Source of the DNA: Xanthomarina gelatinilytica
GTDB lineage: Bacteria > Bacteroidota > Bacteroidia > Flavobacteriales > Flavobacteriaceae
NCBI RefSeq assembly: GCF_000348685.1
Contig: NZ_ANLA01000004.1
Coordinates: forward strand, 496,001 to 560,000
Length of the DNA: 64,000 bases
Direction of reading: 5' to 3'
Shown: positions 25,794 through 33,798 of the stretch, piece after piece
Layout of the letters: each line of letters begins with the position of its first letter
Position numbering within the stretch: the stretch's first letter is position 1
Notes under the pieces: model-generated
Told to the model about the DNA's origin: nothing
What the model saw: the letters and a program-made list of their open reading frames with translations, nothing else
The model's database searches: none
Position numbers and translations under genes: made by a program

Positions 25794-27137
25794 TTATAAA
25801 TCGGATTCTAAGTCTAAAGCTTCATCTGTTGGTTTTCCATGTTTATAAAAATCCCAGATATACATTACTATTCCAGTTGCAAACATGGTAGCACATAAAA
25901 TTAGTACCACAAAGTGGATGCTAATTTCAGCTTGAACTTCCATAAAGTCCATTTTAAATTTACGTTCTAAATATACTTGTGCCACACCAGCAACGCCAAA
26001 GGCCACTGTCATTCCTAGCATGCCAATATTGGAGAGCCAAAATGCTGCTCTACCAACACTGCTATCGTATAGTTTTCTACCTGTCATGTTTGGTAAGGCA
26101 TAGCTAATAATGGCCAACACAATCATGGCGTAAGCTCCCCAAAAGGCTAGGTGACCATGCATGGCTGTTACCAAGGTACCATGTGTGTATAAATTTGTTT
26201 GTGGCAAGGTATGTGCAAACCCTAATAAACCTGCACCTACAAAGGATACGATGGCTGAACCAAGGGTCCAGAACAAAGCTATTTTATTAGGGTGTTTCTT
26301 TTCCCCTTTTCTATACATGTTTACTGCAAACAAAGCCATTGCTAAGAAAGCCAAAGGTTCCAATGCAGAGAAAATACCACCCACAATTAACCAAATTTTG
26401 TTAACACCAATGTAATAGTAGTGGTGACCAGTTCCAAGAATACCTGATAAGAACGTTAAACCAACAATTACATATAGCCACTTTTCAATCACTTCTCTAT
26501 CAACACCAGTTAATTTTATCAATAAGAAAGATAAAATACCTCCCATAATCAATTCCCATACGCCTTCAACCCATAAGTGTACAACCCACCATCTGAAAAA
26601 GGAGTCTGTTACCTGACTGTCAAAAGGAAGCATACCAGGAATATAAAGTAATGCAGCAAACAGTAATCCCATAGTAAGAACCAAAGCCGTTGTGGTTTTT
26701 CGTTTTCCTTTAAAGAGGGTTGCTAAAATGAGACCTAAAAATAAAAGGACATTCACTACTACCAAATAATCCAATTGTCTTGGGATTTCTAAAAACTTTC
26801 TTCCTTCCCACCAATTGAAATGGTAACCAATTATTGCAGCTACACCAACAACAGCCAAGGAAATAAGTTGTACATAAGCAAGCTTTACACTTACAAGTTC
26901 ACGTTGAGCCTCTTCAGGAATAATATAGTAAGCAGCACCCATAAAACCAGACAAGAGCCATACAACCAACAGGTTTGTATGCACAGCTCTTGCTGTGTTA
27001 AAAGGAATAAATTCGTGTAAACCATCAAACCCAATACGAGCAAAGCCCATGATGAATCCGTAGGTAATTTGTAAAACGAGTAGTAGCATGGAAAAGGCAA
27101 AAAACCAATAGGCTACTTTTTGAGATTTATATTTCAT
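25794..27137 (-). CDS. norB: Nitric oxide reductase large subunit NorB (cNOR type)
   Basis: This 447-residue membrane protein has about 12 helices and all the hallmark residues of cytochrome c-dependent NO reductase. These are low-spin haem His53 (RAVH) and His329, high-spin haem His327 (AMHGHLAFW), FeB ligands His187 and His238-His239 (TGHHYYYIG), catalytic Glu191 (HLWVEGVWE) and Glu260 (SALEPL). It reduces two NO to N2O in the inner membrane with electrons from NorC. It does not have the long N-terminal extension of quinol-dependent NOR. It follows norC by 14 nt. Confidence 0.96.
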   Translation of the reverse strand: MKYKSQKVAYWFFAFSMLLLVLQITYGFIMGFARIGFDGLHEFIPFNTARAVHTNLLVVWLLSGFMGAAYYIIPEEAQRELVSVKLAYVQLISLAVVGVAAIIGYHFNWWEGRKFLEIPRQLDYLVVVNVLLFLGLILATLFKGKRKTTTALVLTMGLLFAALLYIPGMLPFDSQVTDSFFRWWVVHLWVEGVWELIMGGILSFLLIKLTGVDREVIEKWLYVIVGLTFLSGILGTGHHYYYIGVNKIWLIVGGIFSALEPLAFLAMALFAVNMYRKGEKKHPNKIALFWTLGSAIVSFVGAGLLGFAHTLPQTNLYTHGTLVTAMHGHLAFWGAYAMIVLAIISYALPNMTGRKLYDSSVGRAAFWLSNIGMLGMTVAFGVAGVAQVYLERKFKMDFMEVQAEISIHFVVLILCATMFATGIVMYIWDFYKHGKPTDEALDLESDL

Positions 27138-27151
27138 AGTTAGTTAGTTTA

Positions 27152-27595
27152 TTAGTTTTTATCCATTCTGTCTTTTGCCAAAGGAGATACAACAGTATCG
27201 AAACCATTTAGGTCTATGCCTTCTATCCATTCAAAGAAAGCTATCAAATCTTCAGCTTCTTCTTTTGAAAATCCGTAGGCAACCATTTGTCTGCCATTAG
27301 GATTCCAAGGAATAGGAGACATTAAAACGGCTTTGATGTAGCCTTCGCCTCGACGTTCAATGACTTTGGTTAATTCTGGTGCGTAATAAGCTCCTTCACC
27401 TAAAATGGTATGGCAACCCATACAATTGTTTTCTTCCCATAAAACTTTTCCACGAACAACTTGTTCTGTAATACCTTCATGGTTTGTTTGATCCTGCCCT
27501 TTGCTAAAAGAGAATATGGTTAATCCTATAAAGATTAAGAATGTCACCACAGTGCCTCCAAGGAAAAAAGCGCGTGCTTGTTTTTTTGATAACAT
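27152..27595 (-). CDS. norC: Nitric oxide reductase cytochrome c subunit NorC
   Basis: This 147-residue protein has one N-terminal membrane helix (about 10-30) and a periplasmic cytochrome c domain. The haem motif is Cys58-x-x-Cys61-His62 (CMGCH) and the axial ligand is probably Met104 (GRQMVAYGF). The conserved ILGEGAYYAPELTKV segment is typical of NorC. It is the first gene of the nine-gene nor operon. The promoter (-7 box 27649-27642) and a CRP/FNR-like palindrome lie directly upstream. It supplies electrons to NorB, encoded 14 nt downstream. Confidence 0.96.
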   Translation of the reverse strand: MLSKKQARAFFLGGTVVTFLIFIGLTIFSFSKGQDQTNHEGITEQVVRGKVLWEENNCMGCHTILGEGAYYAPELTKVIERRGEGYIKAVLMSPIPWNPNGRQMVAYGFSKEEAEDLIAFFEWIEGIDLNGFDTVVSPLAKDRMDKN

Positions 27596-27641
27596 GAGAT
27601 TTCTAGTTAAGTTAGTTAAAAAGACCTTTTTATCTTTTATA

Positions 27642-27649
27642 CAAAAATA
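27642..27649 (-). promoter_or_regulatory. Probable -7 promoter box of the nor operon
   Basis: On the minus strand this reads TATTTTTG, matching TAnnTTTG. It places the transcription start near 27638, about 43 nt before the norC ATG. Confidence 0.55.
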
Positions 27650-27667
27650 TAATGACGCTTAGGTTTA

Positions 27668-27689
27668 AAACATGACTTTAATCATGTTT
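27668..27689. promoter_or_regulatory. CRP/FNR-type operator upstream of norC
   Basis: This is a perfect 8-bp inverted repeat, AAACATGA-N6-TCATGTTT, containing the TGA-N6-TCA core of CRP/FNR operators. Its centre (27678.5) is about 41 bp upstream of the start predicted from the -7 box, the classic class II activator position. The likely regulator is a DNR/HcpR-like protein or another NO- or O2-responsive factor, not encoded in the window. Confidence 0.6.
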
Positions 27690-27736
27690 AAGAAATTTTT
27701 TTTGATCGAAGAGTGAAAAGTAAGGAGGTTTCTTTA

Positions 27737-28084
27737 TTAGTTTTCTCGTTTTACCAGTGCAAAATAATCTCCTTCCAATGGCAAGTAGCCTTGGTCGTAT
27801 ACAAAATAATATACTGTTCCGGCCTTGGTAGTGTAGATACTGGTAAAGTAATTGAAGTCGAATCCTTTTTCTATAAGTTTGGCTCTGGATGTTTTGGTTT
27901 TTTGGTCTGGATTTAATTCCTCAAGGATTCTGTAATTTTTTCTTAAACGGTTATTGGTATTTCTAATTAAGTTTTTACTGTCCTTATTTATTCTGTTGTT
28001 ATAAGAATTTCTACAGGCATCACTACAGAATTTTTTGTCTATTCTGCCTACAATTTTATCGCCACATTCAGGACAAGTTTTCAT
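27737..28084 (-). CDS. Small zinc-ribbon protein of unknown function
   Basis: This protein has 115 residues when started at the ATG at 28084. The N-terminus carries a double CxxC zinc ribbon: CPECGDKIVGRIDKKFCSDACRNSYNN. The middle is rich in Asn, Arg and Lys, and the C-terminal part (FDFNYFTSIYTTKAGTVYYFVYDQGYL) looks like a small beta domain. Similar short zinc-ribbon proteins are common in Flavobacteria, without known function. The frame runs on upstream to 28222 into the neighbouring membrane gene, but the ATG just before the zinc ribbon is the natural start, 7 nt after that gene. The two genes are probably one unit. Confidence 0.82.
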   Translation of the reverse strand: MKTCPECGDKIVGRIDKKFCSDACRNSYNNRINKDSKNLIRNTNNRLRKNYRILEELNPDQKTKTSRAKLIEKGFDFNYFTSIYTTKAGTVYYFVYDQGYLPLEGDYFALVKREN

Positions 28085-28091
28085 GTGATAC

Positions 28092-28823
28092 CTATTGATT
28101 TTGTATGATTTTCTTATAATACCAAAGACTGTATAGGGCAAATAACAGGAAACCAACGGCTTGAAGGGATTCTCTAACCTCAATGATTCTATTGGCTTCG
28201 TCAAGTTGCGAATGGAAACCATAAATGGTTCCGTATAGCGCTAAGTAATTAACTACAAAAAAGGCTCCAATCCACAGTGGAACAATAGGGATTCCTATGT
28301 GAGTGATAAACTTTTTAAACTGTACCGAAACAAAGCATGCTACAGGAATAAGCACACAGTATATCATCCAGAAAATGGTGTACAGTCTTCCCATATTTAA
28401 AAACAGTTCCATAAAAGATTTTGAAGAACCATCTTTGTTGCTGGCCTGAAATAACCATAAATTATGAAAATTGGTTTCGTTTTGAGCATTCATTTCCATT
28501 AAGGATTCTGGAGTGCTCCAACCAAAGATGCGTTGTCCCCAACTAATTTCTTCGCCACAGGAGATTAAAAACAACAAAGCTAACAAGCCATAAAACACAT
28601 TTCTTTTGGTTTTAATACCAAAAAATAAATTGTCTAGGTTTTTGGATTTAAAAAATAAGTAGGTAAAAATTATAAATGCAAAGAAAAAAGCAATAGCGCT
28701 TGTGTTTTCAAACAAGCCGTCTTCCCTTGTTAAATTAAATTGTGTTTCAGGACTGGTATTTACCAAGGCTATGTAGATAATGATAACCGAAATATATAAA
28801 GCAAGCTTTTTAAATAATCCCAT
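28092..28823 (-). CDS. Multi-pass membrane protein with GEEISWGQR motif
   Basis: This 243-residue membrane protein has about six to seven hydrophobic segments. The striking conserved-looking stretch is CGEEISWGQRIFGWSTPE, followed by NAQNETNFHNLWLF: polar and charged residues between helices 3 and 4 that look like an active or binding site. I recall such sequences in many bacterial membrane proteins of unknown function. The start ATG at 28823 is clear. It is followed on the same strand by a zinc-ribbon protein gene and, further on, by the nor operon, which has its own promoter. Confidence 0.82.
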   Translation of the reverse strand: MGLFKKLALYISVIIIYIALVNTSPETQFNLTREDGLFENTSAIAFFFAFIIFTYLFFKSKNLDNLFFGIKTKRNVFYGLLALLFLISCGEEISWGQRIFGWSTPESLMEMNAQNETNFHNLWLFQASNKDGSSKSFMELFLNMGRLYTIFWMIYCVLIPVACFVSVQFKKFITHIGIPIVPLWIGAFFVVNYLALYGTIYGFHSQLDEANRIIEVRESLQAVGFLLFALYSLWYYKKIIQNQ

Positions 28824-28958
28824 GTTGGTTTAATTGTTGGTTGATTTAAAAATAAATATACAGATTTTTTTATTACAAAAAGTTAAAGCTAAGTAACAAT
28901 AGCATAATTTATTAAAGATCAAATTTTAAACTGAAGTTCCTGAAATACTTTGGATTAA

Positions 28959-29351
28959 TTATTTTAAAGCATCTATGGCTTTTTTAAGATGGTCTTCTAC
29001 TTCTTTGGCAACCTTGCCAAGATTTTTGTTTTCTACAGCTCCCATAGAGGCAATTGGGTTTACTGCTGCTACCTCAATTTGGTTGTTTTTTAATTGTTTC
29101 ACTATCACATTGCATGGTAAGAAAACACCAATATGTGGTTCGCTCTGTATGGCTTGGTATGCATGCTTTGGACTACAAGCTCCCAATATAATATAGGGAT
29201 CCAAATTAACATCCAATTTCTTTTTAAGGGTATCTTTAATGTTTATCTCGGTTAAAACTCCAAAACCTTCATCCTTTAAAGCTAATTTTGTTTTTTCTAT
29301 GGCATCTTCAAAAGAGATGTTGTTTATAATTGCGGAATAATAATAGGACAT
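28959..29351 (-). CDS. DUF302-family protein
   Basis: This 130-residue cytoplasmic protein matches the DUF302 pattern: MSYYYSAIINNISFEDAIEKTKLALKDEGFGVLTEINI at the N-terminus, then YIILGACSPKHAYQAIQSEPHIGVFLPCNVIVKQL with its central Cys. DUF302 proteins form small alpha-beta homodimers; their function is unknown, and some are linked to sulfur or redox stress. It is a single gene, preceded by about 50 nt of non-coding sequence and with a 135-nt gap to the membrane protein gene downstream. Confidence 0.88.
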   Translation of the reverse strand: MSYYYSAIINNISFEDAIEKTKLALKDEGFGVLTEINIKDTLKKKLDVNLDPYIILGACSPKHAYQAIQSEPHIGVFLPCNVIVKQLKNNQIEVAAVNPIASMGAVENKNLGKVAKEVEDHLKKAIDALK

Positions 29352-29403
29352 AATCTTGAATTTTTAGTTAATATTCTAAATTTACAAAATAACGGCCGAA
29401 AGT

Positions 29404-30048
29404 TTATAAAGAGCTTGTTAAAATTATGGTATTGGTATGGTTTACTTTTTCATAAACGGCAACTTTAAAAACATGCGATTTTAAAAAGTGAATCACTGTT
29501 GTTAATTTGGACCCCATATTGGGTTCCAAAGATGCATTAAATAAAATGACACCACTTGAAGTTTTAAGGGCTACAACCTGTTTCCAAAAGGGTATTTCCA
29601 GAAATTGGTCTGGAACTTGTGTGTCGATAAACAGATCGATAATAATTAAATCGAATGTTTTGTGGGTTGATTTGGTAAACTCTAGCGCATCTTGACAAAC
29701 AATATGCAGGTTTTCTATTGTGCTAAGTTGAAATTCTTCTTTTGCAATTTCGATAATTACAGGATCAATATCTACAGCTGTTATGGGCTTTTGATGGTTA
29801 AAATCTTTTCTAAGGGTTTCAATCACACTGCCACCACCAAGTCCCAGTAACAAAACAGAATTTACTTTTGTAAGATCTACCTTGTCTAAACCAAATTTTA
29901 AAATCTGTTGTAAAGAGCCATAGGAATAGTTGGCATTTTTTGAGTTTAAATGCTTTTTCCCGTTGTGCCAGGTTAGTTCTAGTGTGCCATTGATATCCGA
30001 TTCAATTTTTTTAGTGATTGGATATAAATAACTTAAAATTCTTGCCAT
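29404..30048 (-). CDS. Spermidine synthase-like methyltransferase-fold protein
   Basis: This 214-residue protein has the Rossmann fold of the spermidine synthase/SAM-dependent group. Motif I reads SVLLLGLGGGSVIETL, motif II ITAVDIDPVIIEIAKEEF, and FDLIIIDLFIDTQVPDQFLE follows. The N-terminal beta domain of true spermidine synthases is very short, and no complete polyamine-binding signature could be identified. It may therefore be a methyltransferase or a polyamine synthase relative. It is divergent from ssb, and the 10-bp-phased repeats at 30091-30116 lie 43 bp upstream of its ATG. Confidence 0.8.
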   Translation of the reverse strand: MARILSYLYPITKKIESDINGTLELTWHNGKKHLNSKNANYSYGSLQQILKFGLDKVDLTKVNSVLLLGLGGGSVIETLRKDFNHQKPITAVDIDPVIIEIAKEEFQLSTIENLHIVCQDALEFTKSTHKTFDLIIIDLFIDTQVPDQFLEIPFWKQVVALKTSSGVILFNASLEPNMGSKLTTVIHFLKSHVFKVAVYEKVNHTNTIILTSSL

Positions 30049-30090
30049 TACTTATAAAGGTAAGGATTTTTATGGTACGCTTAACCAAGT

Positions 30091-30116
30091 ACAAACGACT
30101 ACAAACATTTACAAAC
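30091..30116. repeat. Three ACAAAC direct repeats phased by 10 bp
   Basis: ACAAAC occurs at 30091, 30101 and 30111, exactly one helical turn apart, with related AAAC further on. The array lies between the methyltransferase-like gene and ssb. It looks like a multi-site protein-binding element on one face of the DNA. Confidence 0.5.
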
Positions 30117-30208
30117 GAATTTAAACAGTTAAAAACCGACTAACATTTGCAAGTGGTTGCATCTTTGCCTTGTCGAAACATCAGAACTCGATAGTATTAA
30201 CTGTTTAA

Positions 30209-30229
30209 CCCGCTTGTCTTCGGGCAGGC
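30209..30229. repeat. Short G+C-rich palindromic element in the ssb leader
   Basis: CCCG-N8-CGGG with a following CAGGC stands out in A+T-rich surroundings, 17 nt before the ssb ATG. It resembles the CCTGCC/GGCAGG palindromes seen inside metG, and in mRNA could form a small hairpin. Confidence 0.4.
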
Positions 30230-30245
30230 ATTAAAATTTAAAATT

Positions 30246-30578
30246 ATGAACACGCTTAGAAACAAAGTACAGTTGATTGGAAGATTAGGACAAGACCCTG
30301 AAATTATCAATTTTGAAGATGGTAACAAAATGGCCAAATTCTCATTAGCTACAGACGATAGCTACAAAGACAAAAAAGGAGAAAAAGTAGAACGCACTTA
30401 CTGGCACAACATTATCGTAAAAGGTGGATTGGTGAAAGTTGTTGAAAACTATATAACCAAAGGAAAAGAAATTGCCGTAGAAGGCAAATTAACAAACCGT
30501 TCTTGGGAAGATAAAGACGGTAAAAAACATTACACAACCGAAATCTTATGCAATGAGTTGTTAATGTTGAGTAAATAG
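30246..30578 (+). CDS. ssb: Short single-stranded DNA-binding protein without acidic tail
   Basis: This 110-residue protein consists of one OB-fold SSB domain: NKVQLIGRLGQDPEI, the WHNIIVKGGLVKVVENYITKGKEIAVEGKLTNRSWEDKDGKKHYTTEI core and ELLMLSK. It binds single-stranded DNA. Most replicative SSB proteins are longer and end in an acidic tip (DDDIPF-like) that recruits partners. Here the protein stops directly after the fold. It is therefore probably an accessory SSB, for example in recombination, DNA uptake or repair, rather than the essential one. The leader is about 180 nt, with phased repeats, and a strong terminator follows. Confidence 0.93.
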   Translation: MNTLRNKVQLIGRLGQDPEIINFEDGNKMAKFSLATDDSYKDKKGEKVERTYWHNIIVKGGLVKVVENYITKGKEIAVEGKLTNRSWEDKDGKKHYTTEILCNELLMLSK

Positions 30579-30599
30579 TATGTAGCGCATCTTTTTACG

Positions 30600-30630
30600 A
30601 GCGACCTGTATCATTCAGGTCGCTTTTTTT
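30600..30630 (+). terminator. Rho-independent terminator of ssb
   Basis: An 8-bp perfect stem GCGACCTG/CAGGTCGC with a 7-nt loop is followed by seven T. The stop codon of the convergent EamA gene lies in its right half. Confidence 0.9.
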
Positions 30631-31490
30631 GTTTTTATTAGTTGTTTTTCAAAAAAGGTTACACGAATACCAAAGAGTAAAATAAAGCCACCAAGAACCA
30701 TTTGCAATGAAATGGCTTCATCTATAAACAACCACGCTAAAATAGAAGCCAAAATGCCTTGCCCCAACAAACTTACAGAAACTCGAGTTGCTCTCATATG
30801 CTGTGTTGCATAGCTAATAAGCAACCAGGCTAAAAGTTGACAAACCACTGCCTGAATTACCAAAACCAACCAACCAGCATTTGAAAAACCAGTAAATGGT
30901 TCGTTTATGGCATAACTTACCACACCTAAATAAATTGAGGAAGACAACAAGCTTATGGTCATAAACGAGATTACTGTCATGCTCTTTAAAACCTCTTTGC
31001 TTACCAACATATATATGGCATATAAAACTCCAGAAAGAACCCCAAAAATAAAGGCTAAATCAAAATCCAGATTTTTAAACACTGCAAAACCAACCAACAT
31101 AATCATTCCAAAAACAGCTATAACAGTACCAATCCAAAAATTGGTTTTAGGCTTATCTTTTAAAAAGAACAACGAAAATACACCTACCCAAACAGGAGAT
31201 AAATTTGTTAACAGGGAAGCTTGTGTTGCAGTAGATTCCTGAATGGCAATGTTCCAAACAGCCACATCACTTCCAAAGATCACACCACAAATAACGGCTA
31301 GAAGTCCAGCTTTTAAATTGGGTATTTGTAGCTGTTTGCTTATTAACACATAAGGCAATATCAACAGTAGGGAAAACAACATTCTGTAGAATGCCGAAAT
31401 CACACCTGGAGTTAGGTTTAATTTTACCAAAATAGGGAATATGGAAATACAAAATATTCCAACAACCAATGCGATTCTTGCCTTTTTCAT
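30615..31490 (-). CDS. EamA/DMT-family transporter
   Basis: This membrane protein of 291 residues has ten predicted helices arranged as two EamA repeats, for example NLSPVWVGVFSLFFLKDKPKTNFWIGTVIAVFGMIM in the first half and SVSLLGQGILASILAWLFIDEAISLQMVLGGFILL in the second. The drug/metabolite transporter superfamily exports amino acids or small metabolites; the substrate cannot be deduced. The frame extends to 31526, but the ATG at 31490 (MKKARIALVVGIF) is the expected start. The last codons run into the ssb terminator. Confidence 0.9.
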   Translation of the reverse strand: MKKARIALVVGIFCISIFPILVKLNLTPGVISAFYRMLFSLLLILPYVLISKQLQIPNLKAGLLAVICGVIFGSDVAVWNIAIQESTATQASLLTNLSPVWVGVFSLFFLKDKPKTNFWIGTVIAVFGMIMLVGFAVFKNLDFDLAFIFGVLSGVLYAIYMLVSKEVLKSMTVISFMTISLLSSSIYLGVVSYAINEPFTGFSNAGWLVLVIQAVVCQLLAWLLISYATQHMRATRVSVSLLGQGILASILAWLFIDEAISLQMVLGGFILLFGIRVTFFEKQLIKTKKAT

Positions 31491-31594
31491 AAAACAACTA
31501 TTTAGCTTCTTAAAATGAAGCGGCAAAAGTACACAACCTTTACGGTTTTAACTAAGACTAAATTAGCAAGATATGGTTAAATATTATCCAGTTT

Positions 31595-33712
31595 TTATGA
31601 TTGCAATTGTAATTGAATGCGTTTTCTGGGCACATCCACTTCCAGAACTTTTACTATAACTTGTTGATGTAAACCAACATGTTCGTTTACATCGCTCACA
31701 AAACCATCTGATAAATTAGACACGTGAATCAAGCCACTTTCTTTAATGCCAATATCCACAAAAGCTCCAAAATTGGTAATGTTGTTTACAATGCCAGGAA
31801 GCAGTTGTCCTTTTTGTAAATCGGTTATGGATTTAATGTTTTGATTAAACGTGAACACCTTGGCTTGTTCCCTAATATCCAGACCTGGTTTTTCCAGTTC
31901 TTTAAGAATGTCCTGAAGTGTGGGCAAGCCTACGGTATCCGTAACATATTTTTTTAAATCTATTTTTTCAAGCAGGTCTTTATTTCCAATCAAGTCTGAA
32001 ACTTTTTTGTTTAAATCCGTAGCCATTTTTTCAACAATGGCATAACTTTCTGGATGTACTGCAGAATCGTCCAAGGGATTTTTGGCCTCTTTAATCCTTA
32101 AAAAAGCAGCCCCTTGTTCAAAGGCTTTATCACCTAAACGTGGTACTTTTTTAATCTCTTTTCTGGATTTAAAAACACCATGTTCTGCTCGATAATTAAA
32201 AATGTTTTCTGCAAGTTTTGGTCCAATTCCAGAAACATAGCTCAATAAACTGGTACTTGCCGTATTGATGTTTACACCAACAGCATTCACACAATTTTCA
32301 ACGACATTATCTAATTCTTTTTGAAGTTTCGTTTGGTCTACATCATGCTGGTATTGTCCAACTCCAATGGATTTGGCATCAATTTTTACCAGTTCGGCAA
32401 GAGGGTCTTGCAAACGCCTTCCTATGGAAACCGAACCACGAACGGTTACATCGTAATTTGGGAATTCGTCCCGAGCAATTTTGGAGGCCGAATAAATACT
32501 GGCTCCAGCCTCACTAACCACAAAAACCTGAATATCATTTTTAAACCGAATTTTCCTAATAAGGGCTTCGGTTTCCCTGGAAGCTGTTCCATTGCCAATG
32601 GCAATGGCTTCAATTTGATAGGCTTCAGAAAGGGAACTTATTTTTTTCATGGCTCCAATGGCATCGTTTTTTGGTGGATGTGGATAAATGGTTTCGTTGT
32701 GTTTTAAATTCCCTTGGGCATCCAAACACACAATTTTGCAACCTGTTCTAAAACCAGGATCGATGGCCAACACACGTTTTTCTCCCAAGGGCGAACCTAA
32801 TAACAACTGTTTTAGGTTTTTTGCAAATACATCAATGGCAGCTTCGTCTGCTTTTTCTTTGGCTTTTTGAAGTGCTTCATTAGATAAAGATGGGAACAAC
32901 AGGCGCTTATAGGCATCTTGAATAGCAATCTGTATTTGTTCTGAACAGGCATTCCTAGACCGAATGATGCGTGCTTCAATTTTAGCCAAAGCTCTTTCAT
33001 CATCTATGTTTATTTTTACTTTAATGAAGCCTTCTTTTTCAGCTCTTAATATAGCTAGTAATCTGTGTGAAGGAATTCGGCTTAACGCTTCTTCCCAATC
33101 AAAATAATCCCTGAATTTTTGAGCCTCATCTTCTTCAGCTTTCTTTTTTACGGCTTTTGTGGCAATGGTTGCAAAGCGTTCCAATTGATAACGTATGTTG
33201 TTTCTAACATCAGTACGTTCGTTAATCCACTCGGCAATAATATGTCTGGCACCTTCCAGAGCCTCCTCGGCAGAAGCAACTTCCCCTTTTACATATTTAA
33301 AAGCAATGGAGTCAATATCGGAAGCATTTTGGCTCATAATAATTTTAGCCAAAGGCTCCAAGCCAATTTTTCTAGCGGTTTCAGCTTTTGTTTTTCTGCT
33401 TTTTTTGAAGGGCAGGTAAAGGTCTTCCAGCGTAATTAAATCCTGGGCTTCTTTTATTTTTTGTTTAAGCTCTTCTGTTAAAACAGCTTGATCCTCTAAA
33501 GATTTCAAGATGGCTTCCTTACGTTTTTCAAGGGCTTCAAATTGTTCTTTATATTTTAGAATGTCACCAATTTGAATTTCATCCAAATTACCTGTGCGTT
33601 CTTTTCTATAGCGTGAAATAAAAGGAATGGTGCCACCTTCATTTAATAATGCAATGGTATTTTTTACCGAAACTTCTGGAAGTTGGGTTTGGGATATTAT
33701 ATAGGAAATCAT
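31595..33712 (-). CDS. tex: Tex-family RNA-binding transcription accessory protein
   Basis: This 705-residue protein matches Tex along its length. It has an N-terminal helical region (TQLPEVSVKNTIALLNEGGTIPFISRYRKERTGNLDE), a YqgF/RNase H-like domain (VLAIDPGFRTGCKIVCLD), and helix-hairpin-helix repeats (NINTASTSLLSYVSGIGPKLAENI). The C-terminal S1 domain reads GIVNNITNFGAFVDIGIKESGLIHVSNLSD. Tex binds RNA and is related to eukaryotic Spt6, with roles in transcription and toxin gene expression in other bacteria. The ATG start is clear. The gene stands alone between the EamA and NlpE-like genes. Confidence 0.96.
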   Translation of the reverse strand: MISYIISQTQLPEVSVKNTIALLNEGGTIPFISRYRKERTGNLDEIQIGDILKYKEQFEALEKRKEAILKSLEDQAVLTEELKQKIKEAQDLITLEDLYLPFKKSRKTKAETARKIGLEPLAKIIMSQNASDIDSIAFKYVKGEVASAEEALEGARHIIAEWINERTDVRNNIRYQLERFATIATKAVKKKAEEDEAQKFRDYFDWEEALSRIPSHRLLAILRAEKEGFIKVKINIDDERALAKIEARIIRSRNACSEQIQIAIQDAYKRLLFPSLSNEALQKAKEKADEAAIDVFAKNLKQLLLGSPLGEKRVLAIDPGFRTGCKIVCLDAQGNLKHNETIYPHPPKNDAIGAMKKISSLSEAYQIEAIAIGNGTASRETEALIRKIRFKNDIQVFVVSEAGASIYSASKIARDEFPNYDVTVRGSVSIGRRLQDPLAELVKIDAKSIGVGQYQHDVDQTKLQKELDNVVENCVNAVGVNINTASTSLLSYVSGIGPKLAENIFNYRAEHGVFKSRKEIKKVPRLGDKAFEQGAAFLRIKEAKNPLDDSAVHPESYAIVEKMATDLNKKVSDLIGNKDLLEKIDLKKYVTDTVGLPTLQDILKELEKPGLDIREQAKVFTFNQNIKSITDLQKGQLLPGIVNNITNFGAFVDIGIKESGLIHVSNLSDGFVSDVNEHVGLHQQVIVKVLEVDVPRKRIQLQLQS

Positions 33713-33743
33713 AGGTCAATTTTGAAAGTTGAAAAGTAATAAA

Positions 33744-33775
33744 AAAACCTCGTAGTACATAGTCTACGAGGTTTT
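33744..33775. terminator. Bidirectional terminator downstream of the NlpE/META gene
   Basis: A stem AAAACCTCGTAG/CTACGAGGTTTT of 12 perfect pairs encloses an 8-nt loop, with an A-run and a T-run at the two sides. It ends the minus-strand lipoprotein operon just upstream of tex. Confidence 0.9.
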
Positions 33776-33798
33776 TCGTATATAGTGACGTAATGGAC

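Noticed and set aside
19496-27137. Annotation of the two subunit I genes as cbb3-type cytochrome oxidase
   Set aside because: The first (25794) has the NOR-specific Glu residues and lies with norC, norQ and norD. The second is a NorB paralogue, and no ccoO or ccoP genes are present.
28824-28958. Search for a tRNA or small RNA between the DUF302 and membrane protein genes
   Set aside because: The sequence is A+T-rich, without a stable fold, promoter box or terminator.
30161-30168. CATCTTTG as the ssb -7 promoter box
   Set aside because: It misses the first T of TAnnTTTG and has no TTG at a proper distance upstream. It is possible but too weak to annotate.
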